15,960 bases of DNA, from positions 1 through 15,960 of the forward strand of contig JAHZHS010000033.1 of NCBI GenBank assembly GCA_019420135.1. The letters run 5' to 3'. Below, one piece after another: positions 4,609 through 13,087 of this stretch. The position numbers were made by a program, and so were the translations under genes. The notes beneath the pieces were generated by a model that worked only from the letters and a program-made list of their open reading frames with translations, was not told the origin of the DNA and ran no database searches. The DNA is from Oscillospiraceae bacterium. GTDB lineage: Bacteria > Bacillota > Clostridia > Oscillospirales > Ruminococcaceae. Position 1 is the first letter of the stretch. The number at the start of each line of letters is the position of its first letter.

Positions 4609-6987
4609 ATGACATTAGCCGAATTATCCGTCGGCCAGGACGCCCGCATCTGCACGGTGGGCGGCGAGGGAGCACTTCGCCGTCACCTGCTGGACATGGG
4701 CCTGACGCCGGGCATTGAAGTAACGCTGCGCAAGGTTGCGCCCATGGGAGATCCCATCGAGCTGGAACTGCGCGGCTACGAGCTGACGCTGCGTCTGGAC
4801 GACGCCCGCAAAATTGAAATTGAAGGGGTGCACGCCACCGATCGCGCCGCCCGCACCCAGGAGCGTCATACACCGGTACCCCATCCCGGTCGCGGTGAGA
4901 TCAGCCGGGCACCCAGTTACCGCTCCCGCAAGAGCGGCGACGTGATCCCCAAAGGTCAGCCGCTGACCTTTGCCCTGGCGGGCAACCAGAACTGCGGCAA
5001 GACCACCCTGTTCAACCAGCTGACCGGCTCCAACCAGCACGTGGGCAACTTTCCCGGCGTGACGGTGGACCGCAAGGATGGCCAGATCCGCGGCCATGCC
5101 GAGGCCACCGTCACCGACCTGCCGGGCATCTATTCCCTGTCGCCCTACTCCAACGAGGAGATCGTGACCCGGGATTTTCTGCTGCAGAACAAGCCCACCG
5201 GCATCATCAACATTGTGGATGCCACCAACATCGAGCGCAACCTCTACCTCACCATCCAGCTGATGGAGCTGGGCATCCCCATGGTGCTGGCCCTCAACAT
5301 GATGGACGAGGTCCGCGCCAACGGCGGCACCATCATGGTCAACCAGCTGGAGGAGCTGCTGGGCATCCCGGTGGTGCCCATCTCCGCTGCCCGCAACGAG
5401 GGCATTGACGAGCTGATCGAGCATGCCATCCACGTGGCCCGGCACCGGGAGGCTCCCGGCCGCATTGATTTCTGCGACGCCGGCGACCCTGACGATCCCA
5501 GAGGCGCCGTCCACCGCTGTATCCACGCCATCGTCCACCTCATTGAGGACCATGCCCGCCGGGCCGGACTGCCCCTGCGTTTTGCCGCCACCAAACTGGT
5601 GGAGGGCGACCAGCCCATTCTGGAACAGCTGCAGCTGGACCAGAACGAGAAGGAAATGCTGGAACACACCATCGTGGAGATGGAGCACGAGACCGGCACC
5701 GACCGGGAGGCCGCCCTGGCCGACATGCGCTTCCACTTTCTGGAAGGCCTCTGTGAGCAGACCGTCGTCCGCCCCGCCGAAAGCAAGGAACATCGCCGCA
5801 GCGTGGAGCTGGACAAGATCCTGACCGGACGGTTCACCGCCATTCCCTGCTTCATCGTGATTCTGGCTCTGGTGTTCTGGCTGACCTTCGGGGTGATCGG
5901 CGCGGCATTGTCCGACCTGCTGACCCTGGGCATCGACAATTTCACTGCCCTGGTGGACGCAGGCCTTACCGCTTACGGCATCAATCCTGTGGTACATTCG
6001 CTGGTCATTGACGGCATCTTTGCCGGTGTGGGCAGTGTGCTGAGCTTTTTGCCTACCATCGTCACCCTGTTCTTCTTCCTGTCCATCCTGGAGGATACCG
6101 GCTACATGGCCCGTGTGGCCTTTGTCATGGACAAGCCCCTACGCCGCATCGGCCTGTCGGGACGCAGCTTTGTCCCTATGCTGGTGGGCTTCGGCTGCTC
6201 GGTGCCTGCCATCATGTCCACCCGCACCCTCTCCTCCGACCGTGACCGCCGCATGACCGTCCTGCTCACCCCGTTCATGAGCTGCTCGGCCAAGCTGCCC
6301 ATCTACGCCCTGTTCACGGCGGCCTTCTTCCCCCGCGGGCTGCGCCCCGTGGTGATGGTGGCGCTGTATCTCATCGGCATCCTCTTCGGTGTGCTGTACG
6401 CCCTGGTGCTGCGCCATACCCGTTTCCGCGGCGAACCGGTGCCGTTTGTCATGGAGCTGCCCAACTACCGTCTGCCCAGCCCCAAGAGCGTGGGCCAGCT
6501 GATCTGGGAAAAGGCCCGGGATTTCATCCAGCGCGCTTTCACCATTATCTTTGTGGCGACGGTCATCATCTGGTTCCTTCAGAGCTTTGACACCCGCCTC
6601 AATGTAGTCACCTCCCCCGAGACCAGTCTTCTGGCCATGATCGGCGGCTGGATCGCTCCCATCTTCGCCCCCCTGGGCTTCGCCGACTGGCGGGTCTCCA
6701 CCGCCCTCATCACCGGCTTCACCGCCAAGGAGAGCGTGGTCTCCACCCTGACCGTCCTGCTGGGTGGCAATACCGGCCTGTTGAATACCCTGTTCACTCC
6801 CTTCACCGCCATGGTGTTCCTGGTGTTCACCCTGCTGTACACTCCCTGTGTGGCCGCCATCGCCGCAGCCCGCCGGGAACTGGGCTCCGCCCGCGCCGCA
6901 GCCGGGGTGGTCGTTGTCCAGTGCCTCATCGCCTGGGTGGCCGCCTTCCTTGTCCACTGTATCGGCCTGCTGATCGGGCTGGCCTGA
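4609..6987 (+). CDS. feoB: FeoA-FeoB fusion ferrous iron transporter
   Basis: A 792-aa fusion for ferrous iron uptake across the cytoplasmic membrane. Residues 1-74 are a FeoA (SH3-like) domain with the typical LLDMGLTPGIEVTL stretch. A basic linker spans about 75-117. The FeoB GTPase domain follows, with G1 GNQNCGKTT (125-133), the G2 VTVDRKDG region (151-158), G3 DLPG (170-173), G4 NMMD (230-233) and G5 ISA (258-260). A helical spacer runs to about 405. The polytopic membrane domain begins near 408 and contains the conserved GFGCSVPA (527-534, Cys530) and SCSAKLPIY (558-566, Cys559) motifs. FeoB is usually about 650-770 aa without FeoA, so the length agrees with a fusion. No FeoC gene is present. 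It is followed at 28 bp by the Cys-rich FeoB-associated gene. The start is supported by AGGGGGG and by the FeoA domain beginning at once. Confidence 0.96.
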   Translation: MTLAELSVGQDARICTVGGEGALRRHLLDMGLTPGIEVTLRKVAPMGDPIELELRGYELTLRLDDARKIEIEGVHATDRAARTQERHTPVPHPGRGEISRAPSYRSRKSGDVIPKGQPLTFALAGNQNCGKTTLFNQLTGSNQHVGNFPGVTVDRKDGQIRGHAEATVTDLPGIYSLSPYSNEEIVTRDFLLQNKPTGIINIVDATNIERNLYLTIQLMELGIPMVLALNMMDEVRANGGTIMVNQLEELLGIPVVPISAARNEGIDELIEHAIHVARHREAPGRIDFCDAGDPDDPRGAVHRCIHAIVHLIEDHARRAGLPLRFAATKLVEGDQPILEQLQLDQNEKEMLEHTIVEMEHETGTDREAALADMRFHFLEGLCEQTVVRPAESKEHRRSVELDKILTGRFTAIPCFIVILALVFWLTFGVIGAALSDLLTLGIDNFTALVDAGLTAYGINPVVHSLVIDGIFAGVGSVLSFLPTIVTLFFFLSILEDTGYMARVAFVMDKPLRRIGLSGRSFVPMLVGFGCSVPAIMSTRTLSSDRDRRMTVLLTPFMSCSAKLPIYALFTAAFFPRGLRPVVMVALYLIGILFGVLYALVLRHTRFRGEPVPFVMELPNYRLPSPKSVGQLIWEKARDFIQRAFTIIFVATVIIWFLQSFDTRLNVVTSPETSLLAMIGGWIAPIFAPLGFADWRVSTALITGFTAKESVVSTLTVLLGGNTGLLNTLFTPFTAMVFLVFTLLYTPCVAAIAAARRELGSARAAAGVVVVQCLIAWVAAFLVHCIGLLIGLA

Positions 6988-7015
6988 CCTTCTCACCAAA
7001 CAGGAGTTTCTCATC

Positions 7016-7192
7016 ATGAATCTGCAAAGTTTTATCGTCCTTGTCATTATCTTTGTTCTTCTGGGCCTGGCCGTGGCTTTCATCGCCAAAAACGGCGGCT
7101 GGCAGGGCGGCTGCAGCGGTCACTGCGCCAGCTGCCAGCAGCGCTGCGCCCAGCAGAACAAAAAGACCGATGGGGACAACCAGTCCAAGTGA
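7016..7192 (+). CDS. FeoB-associated Cys-rich membrane protein
   Basis: A 58-aa protein, shorter than most ORF cut-offs. Residues 4-24 form one hydrophobic membrane segment. A Gly-rich turn follows, then four cysteines at 33, 37, 40 and 44 (CX3CX2CX3C), and a polar Lys/Asp/Gln tail. This matches the small FeoB-associated Cys-rich membrane protein family found next to feoB in Firmicutes. The cysteines are suited to bind iron or another metal near the transporter, but the family's mechanism is not established. The ribosome binding site AGGAG (7002-7006) is 9 nt before the ATG. The gene begins 28 bp after feoB with no terminator between, so it is part of the same transcript. The stop is TGA at 7190-7192. 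Confidence 0.9.
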   Translation: MNLQSFIVLVIIFVLLGLAVAFIAKNGGWQGGCSGHCASCQQRCAQQNKKTDGDNQSK

Positions 7193-7235
7193 TCCTGCGG
7201 TCTGACCGCTGAGCAATCCGTACCATGTCATCCTT

Positions 7236-7283
7236 TGCCGCGTGTTCCTGCCTTCCGGCGGGGGTACGCGGCATTTGCTTTTT
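7236..7283 (+). terminator. Intrinsic terminator of the feo operon
   Basis: TGCCGCGT (7236-7243) pairs with ACGCGGCA (7266-7273). The inner CCTGCC/GGCGGG stem (7247-7252 and 7257-7262) carries a TTCC loop. TTT and then T5 (7279-7283) follow. The slightly interrupted U tract makes it a moderate terminator. Confidence 0.6.
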
Positions 7284-7313
7284 ACCATAGTGCGGGGAGA
7301 GGGATTTATTTCC

Positions 7314-7334
7314 TGCCGTCCGGACGGCATTTTT
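7314..7334 (+). terminator. Second intrinsic terminator after the feo operon
   Basis: A perfect palindrome (TGCCGT-CCGG-ACGGCA, 7314-7329) is followed at once by T5 (7330-7334). It acts as a back-up to the terminator about 50 bp upstream and insulates the ppk2 promoter. Confidence 0.7.
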
Positions 7335-7418
7335 ACCGAATACCGGGGTATCCTGCCGTACATTGGGGGCATTGTCCTTCCGCACGCAAAATCCACCCAA
7401 TTCTTCCCCTGTCTGCGG

Positions 7419-7447
7419 TTGCGAAACGGTCCCCGAACAGGTATACT
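7419..7447 (+). promoter_or_regulatory. Promoter for ppk2 and probably the glycosyltransferase operon
   Basis: TTGCGA (7419-7424), a 17-bp spacer, then TATACT (7442-7447). The predicted start is near 7454, only about 30 nt before the ATG, with GGAGG at 7473-7477. It is the only well-formed promoter found ahead of the downstream gene series. Confidence 0.7.
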
Positions 7448-7484
7448 GATTATGGGCTTTTGCAGCCCCGTGGGAGGACACACA

Positions 7485-8360
7485 ATGAACGCTGAAGCAT
7501 TTTGTTTTGATGGTTCCACACCCTGTGATCTTGACCGCCTGCCTACCGGCGCCGGGAAATACCGCGGTCACAAGGCCGACTTTGCTCCCCGCACCGCCGC
7601 CAATCTCAAACAGATGGAGGCCCTGCAGGACGCCCTCTACGCCGACGGGCGGGAAGGGCTGATCATTCTGCTGCAGGCTCTGGATGCCGCCGGCAAGGAC
7701 GGCACCGTCAAGCACGTCATGGGCGGACTGAATCCCCAGGGCGTGGAGGTACACAACTTCAAGCAGCCCACGGCGGAGGATCTGCGCCACGACTATCTGT
7801 GGCGGGTCAACCGCTGCCTGCCTCCCCGGGGCAGCATTGCCATCTTCAACCGCAGCTACTACGAGGATGTGCTGGTTGTGCGCATGCACGAGCTCTTCCG
7901 GGGCTATCGCATGGCCGACCGGGTGCTCCGGGATTCCGACAAGGACTTTTTTGAAAAGCGCTACCGCCAGATCCGCGACTACGAGGAATATCTGTATGAA
8001 AACAGTTTCCGGGTAGTCAAGATCTTTCTGCACCTGTCCAAGAAGGAACAGAAAAAGCGGTTTCTCGAGCGCATTGACGTACCGGAGAAGAACTGGAAGT
8101 TTTCCCCTGACGACATCAAGGAACGGGGCCGCTTTGACGAGTACAATAAACTGTATGAACAGGTCATCAACGCGACGGCCAGCCGCCACAGTCCGTGGTA
8201 CGTCCTGCCCGCCGACCAGAAATGGTATACCCGGTATCTGGTCTCCGAGATCGTGGTGGATGCACTCAAACAGTGCGGCCCGCACTACCCGGTTTTGTCG
8301 GATGCCGACCGTGCCCGCCTGGCCGAAAGCCGCACGTTGCTCATGAACGAACCCGACTGA
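7485..8360 (+). CDS. ppk2: PPK2 family polyphosphate:nucleotide phosphotransferase (class III-like)
   Basis: A 291-aa cytosolic kinase that moves phosphate between inorganic polyphosphate and nucleotides. Walker A is DAAGKDG (residues 67-73). The Walker B region is IAIFNRSYYEDVLVVRMH (118-135). The lid-helix region is rich in Lys and Arg (about 150-215), and WYVLPADQKWYTRY follows near 243-256. The YYEDVLV form is the one I associate with class III PPK2 enzymes, which use AMP as well as ADP. Class I enzymes have WYNRAG at this point. The frame is open upstream to 7242, but ATG 7485 is chosen: GGAGG is 7 nt before it and the extension overlaps the terminators and promoter. The stop is 25 bp before the first glycosyltransferase start with no terminator between, so co-transcription is likely. 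Confidence 0.93.
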   Translation: MNAEAFCFDGSTPCDLDRLPTGAGKYRGHKADFAPRTAANLKQMEALQDALYADGREGLIILLQALDAAGKDGTVKHVMGGLNPQGVEVHNFKQPTAEDLRHDYLWRVNRCLPPRGSIAIFNRSYYEDVLVVRMHELFRGYRMADRVLRDSDKDFFEKRYRQIRDYEEYLYENSFRVVKIFLHLSKKEQKKRFLERIDVPEKNWKFSPDDIKERGRFDEYNKLYEQVINATASRHSPWYVLPADQKWYTRYLVSEIVVDALKQCGPHYPVLSDADRARLAESRTLLMNEPD

Positions 8361-8385
8361 CCCCACACGAAAGCGAGGGATGCGC

Positions 8386-9495
8386 ATGGCCCCCATCCGG
8401 GTCCTGCAGATCATGCCGGCCATGGACGCCGGCGGCATGGAGACCTTCGTCATGAACGTCTACCGCGCCATAGACCGCACCAAGGTGCAGTTTGATTTTC
8501 TCTACCACTATGACAAGCCCTGCTTCTACGACGAGGAGATTGCCGCACTGGGCGGGCGGATCTTCAAGCTGACCGTCCGCCAGGACAACAACCTGCCCCG
8601 CTATCTCCGCGCCCTGGATTCCCTGTTTGCCGAGAATTCCCAGTACCGCATCATCCACGGCCATTACAGCGGGTTCGGCATGTTTTACAACCGTGCCGCC
8701 AAACGCCGGGGGGTCCCGGTGCGGGTGGGACACAGCCACAACACCGCCTATGAGCCCAATCTGGTGGGGACCCTTGACCGGCTGATGAGCAGCCGGTTCG
8801 ACCATCTGCTCACCGACCGGTTTGCCTGCAGCCAGAAGGCCGGGGAGATGCTGTTCGGGCATCATCCCTTCACCGTGCTGCCCAACGGCATCCCTGTGAA
8901 CGCCTTTGCCCACCCCACCCCCGGTGCACGGGCTGCCCTGCGGGCTGAATTCGGCGTGGCGGAGAACGCTCCCTTGCTGGGGCATGTGGGGCGCTTTTCC
9001 GCCCAGAAAAACCACAGCGGGCTGCTGGATATCTTTGCCGAAGTCCACCGCCGCCGCCCCGACGCCCGGCTTTTGCTTTTGGGCACCGGCACCCTGGAGG
9101 CCGACGCCCGGGCCAAGGCCAAGGCCCTGGGGCTTGAGGATGCCGTCATCTTTGCGGGGGTGCGCAGCGACACCGCCGCCTGCTATGCCGCCATGGATGC
9201 CTTTTTGCTGCCCAGTCTGTTTGAGGGGCTGCCCGTGGTCCTGGTAGAGGCCCAGACGGCCGGGCTCCCCTGCTTTGTTTCGGATACCGTTGACCGGGGC
9301 GCAGCCTTTGCCGATGGCGTACACTTTCTTTCTCTGAACTCCCCCGCCGCCTGGGCGGACGCCCTGTGCAGTGCGCCCCTGCGCCGCAACCCCGATGCCC
9401 TGGCCCAGGCCCGCGCCGCCGGGTACGACGTGCAGACCTCCGCCCAGAGGCTGCAGGAATTCTATCTCCGGCGGTATGCCGAGGTGGAAGCATGA
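8386..9495 (+). CDS. GT4 family glycosyltransferase (EpsF-like)
   Basis: A 369-aa GT-B fold retaining glycosyltransferase that would add one sugar from a nucleotide sugar to a lipid-linked or surface glycan precursor at the inner membrane face. The N-terminal domain opens with IRVLQIMPAMDAGGMETFV, the acceptor-side glycine-rich loop. The C-terminal donor domain has GHVGRFSAQKNH and the EX7E pair (E280, E288 in FEGLPVVLVEAQ). ATG 8386 is preferred over ATG 8380 because GAGGG (8375-8379) touches 8380 but is 6 nt from 8386. It is first in the glycosyltransferase series. Its stop overlaps the next start by 4 bp (ATGA at 9492-9495). The sugar and linkage cannot be read from sequence. Confidence 0.9.
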   Translation: MAPIRVLQIMPAMDAGGMETFVMNVYRAIDRTKVQFDFLYHYDKPCFYDEEIAALGGRIFKLTVRQDNNLPRYLRALDSLFAENSQYRIIHGHYSGFGMFYNRAAKRRGVPVRVGHSHNTAYEPNLVGTLDRLMSSRFDHLLTDRFACSQKAGEMLFGHHPFTVLPNGIPVNAFAHPTPGARAALRAEFGVAENAPLLGHVGRFSAQKNHSGLLDIFAEVHRRRPDARLLLLGTGTLEADARAKAKALGLEDAVIFAGVRSDTAACYAAMDAFLLPSLFEGLPVVLVEAQTAGLPCFVSDTVDRGAAFADGVHFLSLNSPAAWADALCSAPLRRNPDALAQARAAGYDVQTSAQRLQEFYLRRYAEVEA

Positions 9496-10472
9496 GGGCG
9501 GCGCGCATCGGCGTGGTGGTGCCGGTCTATAACGCGGCGGAATATCTGCCGCTGTGCCTCGACTCCATCGCCGCCCAGAGCTTTTCCCGGTTCTGCTGCG
9601 TCCTGGCCGACGACGGCTCCACCGACGGTTCGGGGGACATCTGCGATACATACGCCCGGCGTGACCCCCGGTTTTCAGTATTGCATCTCCAAAACGGCGG
9701 CGTGGCCACTGCCCGTGCCGCCGGTGTGCGGGCGATCTCCTGCGAGTACATTGCCTTCTGTGACGCCGACGACCTGCTTCACCCCCGGTTTTTGCAGACA
9801 CTGCTGCATGCCGCCGAACAAAGCGGCCTGCCCATCGCCTGCTGCCGGTACGACACCTTCACCGAGGCGCCGTCCCTCAATGCGGCCCCGCCGGAGACTT
9901 TCACCGAGCTGGAGGACCCCCACCATCTGGAAGCCCTCCTCCACGATCACCGGGTGGATTACAGCCTCTGCAACAAGCTGTATGACGCCAATCTGATGCA
10001 GCCGGAGTTTCTCGACAACGGTCTGGCTCACAACGAAGATCTCCTGGCCAACTGGAAGGCCTTCTGTCTGGCACCGGGTATGGCATTCTGCGATTTTGCG
10101 GGCTACCACTACCGCCAGCATGCGGCCTCGGCCAGTCATCATACCCTGACGGTGAAAGAGCTGGAGGACCACCGCGCCGCCGCGGCCGCCATTCTGGATC
10201 AGGCTCCTAACGCGCTGCGGCAAAGCGCCGGGGCATTCTACTATGAAAAACTCACCTATCTGGTCACCCGCATCCTCCGCCTGCCCGCGGATGCTGCCCT
10301 TGATCCGATCCTGCGGCAGCTCACCGACGAGCTGCGCCGGGGCGAGCACGACCCGTTGCTGGGTGCCAATCCCATCCTGCCCCGCCCCGTGCGGCTGGCC
10401 TCCCGCGCCGCTGTGCATGCGCCGTGGCTGCTGCGGGCGGTCTGCCGCCTTGTGCTGCATGACCGCGCCTGA
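9492..10472 (+). CDS. GT2 family glycosyltransferase
   Basis: A 326-aa GT-A fold inverting glycosyltransferase. Visible elements are the first strand GVVVPVYNAAEYLP (7-20), DDGS (40-43) for nucleotide binding, the metal-binding DADD (91-94), NKLY (161-164) and the probable catalytic-base pair E182-D183 (HNEDLL). The usual ARN near residue 75 is ARA here. No membrane-spanning helix is obvious; a basic, hydrophobic C-terminus (about 295-326) may attach it to the membrane. ATG 9492 overlaps the stop of the upstream gene, with GAGGTGG at 9481-9487. The open frame upstream of it is only a shadow inside that gene. It is translationally coupled to the GT4 gene before it. Confidence 0.9.
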   Translation: MRAARIGVVVPVYNAAEYLPLCLDSIAAQSFSRFCCVLADDGSTDGSGDICDTYARRDPRFSVLHLQNGGVATARAAGVRAISCEYIAFCDADDLLHPRFLQTLLHAAEQSGLPIACCRYDTFTEAPSLNAAPPETFTELEDPHHLEALLHDHRVDYSLCNKLYDANLMQPEFLDNGLAHNEDLLANWKAFCLAPGMAFCDFAGYHYRQHAASASHHTLTVKELEDHRAAAAAILDQAPNALRQSAGAFYYEKLTYLVTRILRLPADAALDPILRQLTDELRRGEHDPLLGANPILPRPVRLASRAAVHAPWLLRAVCRLVLHDRA

Positions 10473-10524
10473 CCTTTTCTTTGACTTTTCGTGCTTGCCG
10501 TATTGCTGAAAAAGGAGCTTTTTG

Positions 10525-11775
10525 ATGCGCTTTTTATTGATTGTTGACAGTGTGGAATCGCCCCAGGCCGTCAACCCCGAGCTGGGACGGCGGCTGGCTG
10601 CCGAACTGGCCGAGCAGGGGCATCAGGTCCATCTGCTGGAGCTGTGGGACGGGGAGACGCCGCCCCCCGCCCCCGCCGGTGCCGGCACCCCCAACGGCGT
10701 GGTGCTGCATGACCTAGCCTTTGCCGATGAGCGGATGATGAACCGCGCTCTGGAAAACGGCTCCCGCCAGGGCAGCCCCATCCCGGTACGGCTGGCCCGC
10801 CTGGCCCGCCATCCTTCCGCCGTGGAGGCGGCCTTCCGCCAGCTGGTGCTGCGCCGTCCCCGCCGCCAGGAGGATACCCGCCGGGAGATCGAGCGTCTGG
10901 ACGCCATCTACCATTTTGATTTTGTCACCGCTGTGGCTGCCCCCTACCGTGCCGCCTTCGCCCTGGAGGAGGCCAGCATCGTGGGCAAAAAGGTTCTGTG
11001 GCTCATGGACCCCTACGCCGCCAACCGGACCTACCAGGCCCCCGGCGGCTGGGCCCGGGAACTGCAGCTGCTGCGCTCGGCCCACACGGTGTTCGTCACC
11101 CGTCAGGCCATGTCCGACTACGAAAGCGGCCCGCTGGCCCCCTGCCGGGACAAGGCTTTTGAGCTGGCCTTTCCCGCACTGGTGCCGCCTCAGGCGGAGA
11201 TCTACGATCCCAGCCGCGGTACCGGGCCCATGGACTGCGTTTTCTGCGGCACCCTCTATCCGGGCATCCGTACCCCGGATTTTGCCCTGGAACTGTTTGC
11301 CAAGCTCAACAGCCCCGATGTCCGCCTGACCATGGTGGGCCGCGGCTGGGAAGCTTTTGTCCCTCAGGCCGACGCCGCCCGCAAGATTCTGGGCGGACGG
11401 GCGCAGCTGTCCGGGCCGGTCTCCGCCACCCGGGCCCGCACCCTCACCGCCGGGGCCGACATCCTCCTGAATCTGGGCAATGCTGTCAGCAACCAGATTC
11501 CCAGCAAACTGTTTGAATATTTCGGCACCGGCAAACCGATTCTGCATCTCTCCCCCCGGGCGGATGACGCGGTGCTGCCCTACCTGGAACGCTACCCGCT
11601 GGCCCTCGTCCTGTCCGAGCAGGAGGGCGCCACCCCCGACGTGCTGGCCCGGCTGAACGCCTGGCTGCGGGAGATGCGCGGCCAGTCCCTCTCCTACGAA
11701 AAGGCAGCCGGGCTTTTCCCCGAATACACCCCGGCCGCCGTGGCAAAGCGGTTTGTTGAAATCATTACCCGGTAA
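10525..11775 (+). CDS. GT4-like family glycosyltransferase
   Basis: A 416-aa GT-B type transferase. The N-terminus MRFLLIVDSVESPQAVNPELG and the later strand VLWLMDPYAANRTY belong to the acceptor domain. CVFCGTLYPGIRTPDF (about 238-253) begins the donor domain. SNQIPSKLFEYFGTGKP (about 322-338) holds the nucleotide-sugar contact region seen in capsule and exopolysaccharide enzymes. An insertion rich in Arg (around 88-120) is unusual. The start is ATG 10525, with AAGGAG 7 nt upstream; a TTG one codon earlier is less likely. The 52-bp gap after the preceding GT2 gene contains a TTGACT but no matching -10, so the gene is probably in the same transcript. Confidence 0.82.
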   Translation: MRFLLIVDSVESPQAVNPELGRRLAAELAEQGHQVHLLELWDGETPPPAPAGAGTPNGVVLHDLAFADERMMNRALENGSRQGSPIPVRLARLARHPSAVEAAFRQLVLRRPRRQEDTRREIERLDAIYHFDFVTAVAAPYRAAFALEEASIVGKKVLWLMDPYAANRTYQAPGGWARELQLLRSAHTVFVTRQAMSDYESGPLAPCRDKAFELAFPALVPPQAEIYDPSRGTGPMDCVFCGTLYPGIRTPDFALELFAKLNSPDVRLTMVGRGWEAFVPQADAARKILGGRAQLSGPVSATRARTLTAGADILLNLGNAVSNQIPSKLFEYFGTGKPILHLSPRADDAVLPYLERYPLALVLSEQEGATPDVLARLNAWLREMRGQSLSYEKAAGLFPEYTPAAVAKRFVEIITR

Positions 11776-11800
11776 TTGCTGCCGGAGAAAGGAGCCTCCC

Positions 11801-13087
11801 ATGCCCAGAATCTTATGGCTGGTCAGCATCACTCTGCCCGAAGCCGCCGCGGCCTGCGGGCTTTCCGCCGCCGAGGTGGGCGGCGGCTGGCTGACCGGCA
11901 TGCTGGACGCTCTGGCTCCCGCCGCCGACCTGACGGTATGCAGTCTGGACGCCCGGGTCAAGGCCCCCGTGCACGGCAGCGCGGGCGGCGCCGGCTTTGT
12001 GGTGCTGCCCCCCGATTCCGGGTTTGACGACCTGCTGGGCGGCGGCTTTGACCTTGTCCACATCTGGGGCACCGAGTACGAGGCGGCCGCCCGGATGCAG
12101 GCAGCTGCGGCCCGCCGGGGTCTGCCGGTCCTGGTGGGGATTCAGGGCGTCATGAGAGACTGCGCCGCCCATCTGTGCGACGGGGTCCCCCGGAAGTATC
12201 TGCATTCCAACGCTATCCAGCGGGCCATCGACCGGGTGGTGCCGGGCGCCCTGCTGGACGGCATGCAGAAGCGTTTTGACACCCTGGCCCAAAGTGAAGC
12301 CAATCTGCTGTCCGGCGCCAAATATGTGACCGGACGCACCACCTTTGACCGCCGCGCCGTGGCTGAGCTGGCCCCCGGCGCCCGGTACTACCGCTGCAAC
12401 GAGACGCTGCGCCCCGCCTTTGTCCACAGCAAGGAGCTGTGGCACGCCCGGGAATTCGGCCGCGGCCCGGTACTGCTCATGAGCCAGGGCAACTATCCCC
12501 TCAAAAACCTGCACACCGTTTTGCAAGCACTGCCCGCCGTGCTGCGGCGCTGGCCCGGCACGGTGCTGCGGGTGGCCGGGTGGCCGCCGCTGGACAAAGG
12601 CCCCCTGCTGCGTCCGGTCATCGACTGGATGTTCCCCTACCAGAGCTACTGCAAGCATCTGATCCGGGAAAACGGCCTGGACGGACATGTGGTCTACACC
12701 GGCCCCCTGCCCGCCGAAAAAATGCGGCAGGCATTTCTGGATGCCGACCTCTTCCTGCTGCCCTCTTACAGTGAAAACAGTCCCAACAGTCTGGGGGAAG
12801 CCATGCTGCTGGGAATGCCCTGCGTAGCGGCCGCAGCAGGCGGCATTCCCGATATGGCGGGCGGCGGCGCCGATGCTGTACTGTACAGCCCGCCGGGAGA
12901 TGCCGATGCCCTGGCGGAGGCGATCACCTCAGTGTTGTCCCGCCCCGACCACGGTGCGGCCATGGGCTGCACGGCACGGGAGCATGCCCGCGTCACCCAC
13001 GACCCTGCCGCTAATGCCGCCCGCATGCTGGAAATCTACGACGCCATTCTCAATGTGGAAAAGGAGTCCCCAAATGTCAACGCCTGA
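11801..13087 (+). CDS. GT4 family glycosyltransferase
   Basis: A 428-aa GT-B enzyme. The acceptor domain shows VGGGWLTGMLDAL (about 26-38) and the typical VHIWGTEYEAA (about 85-95). The donor domain includes VLLMSQGNYPLKN and the EX7E motif in SENSPNSLGEAML (E325, E333), followed by GIPDM, all standard for family 4. The start is ATG 11801, with AAAGGAG (11788-11794) 6 nt upstream. It begins 25 bp after the previous gene and overlaps the next start by 14 bp (13074-13087), indicating tight coupling. It is a little longer than the usual 360-400 aa, partly because of an insertion around residues 130-160. Confidence 0.9.
   Translation: MPRILWLVSITLPEAAAACGLSAAEVGGGWLTGMLDALAPAADLTVCSLDARVKAPVHGSAGGAGFVVLPPDSGFDDLLGGGFDLVHIWGTEYEAAARMQAAAARRGLPVLVGIQGVMRDCAAHLCDGVPRKYLHSNAIQRAIDRVVPGALLDGMQKRFDTLAQSEANLLSGAKYVTGRTTFDRRAVAELAPGARYYRCNETLRPAFVHSKELWHAREFGRGPVLLMSQGNYPLKNLHTVLQALPAVLRRWPGTVLRVAGWPPLDKGPLLRPVIDWMFPYQSYCKHLIRENGLDGHVVYTGPLPAEKMRQAFLDADLFLLPSYSENSPNSLGEAMLLGMPCVAAAAGGIPDMAGGGADAVLYSPPGDADALAEAITSVLSRPDHGAAMGCTAREHARVTHDPAANAARMLEIYDAILNVEKESPNVNA

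Noticed and set aside
4624..5997. 457-aa minus-strand open frame opposite feoB
   Set aside because: Antisense shadow; the translation is repetitive in Gln, His, Val and Gly and lacks any domain.
8341..9801. 486-aa minus-strand open frame opposite the first GT4 gene
   Set aside because: It crosses the junction of two clear plus-strand genes and has an Arg/Gly/Pro-rich, non-protein-like composition.
10481..10506. Possible promoter (TTGACT with TATTGC) before the GT4-like gene at 10525
   Set aside because: The spacer would be only 14 bp and the -10 is poor; the start would fall almost on the ribosome binding site.
10714..12072. 452-aa minus-strand open frame opposite two GT4 genes
   Set aside because: Shadow frame spanning a gene boundary, with no ribosome binding site or motif.
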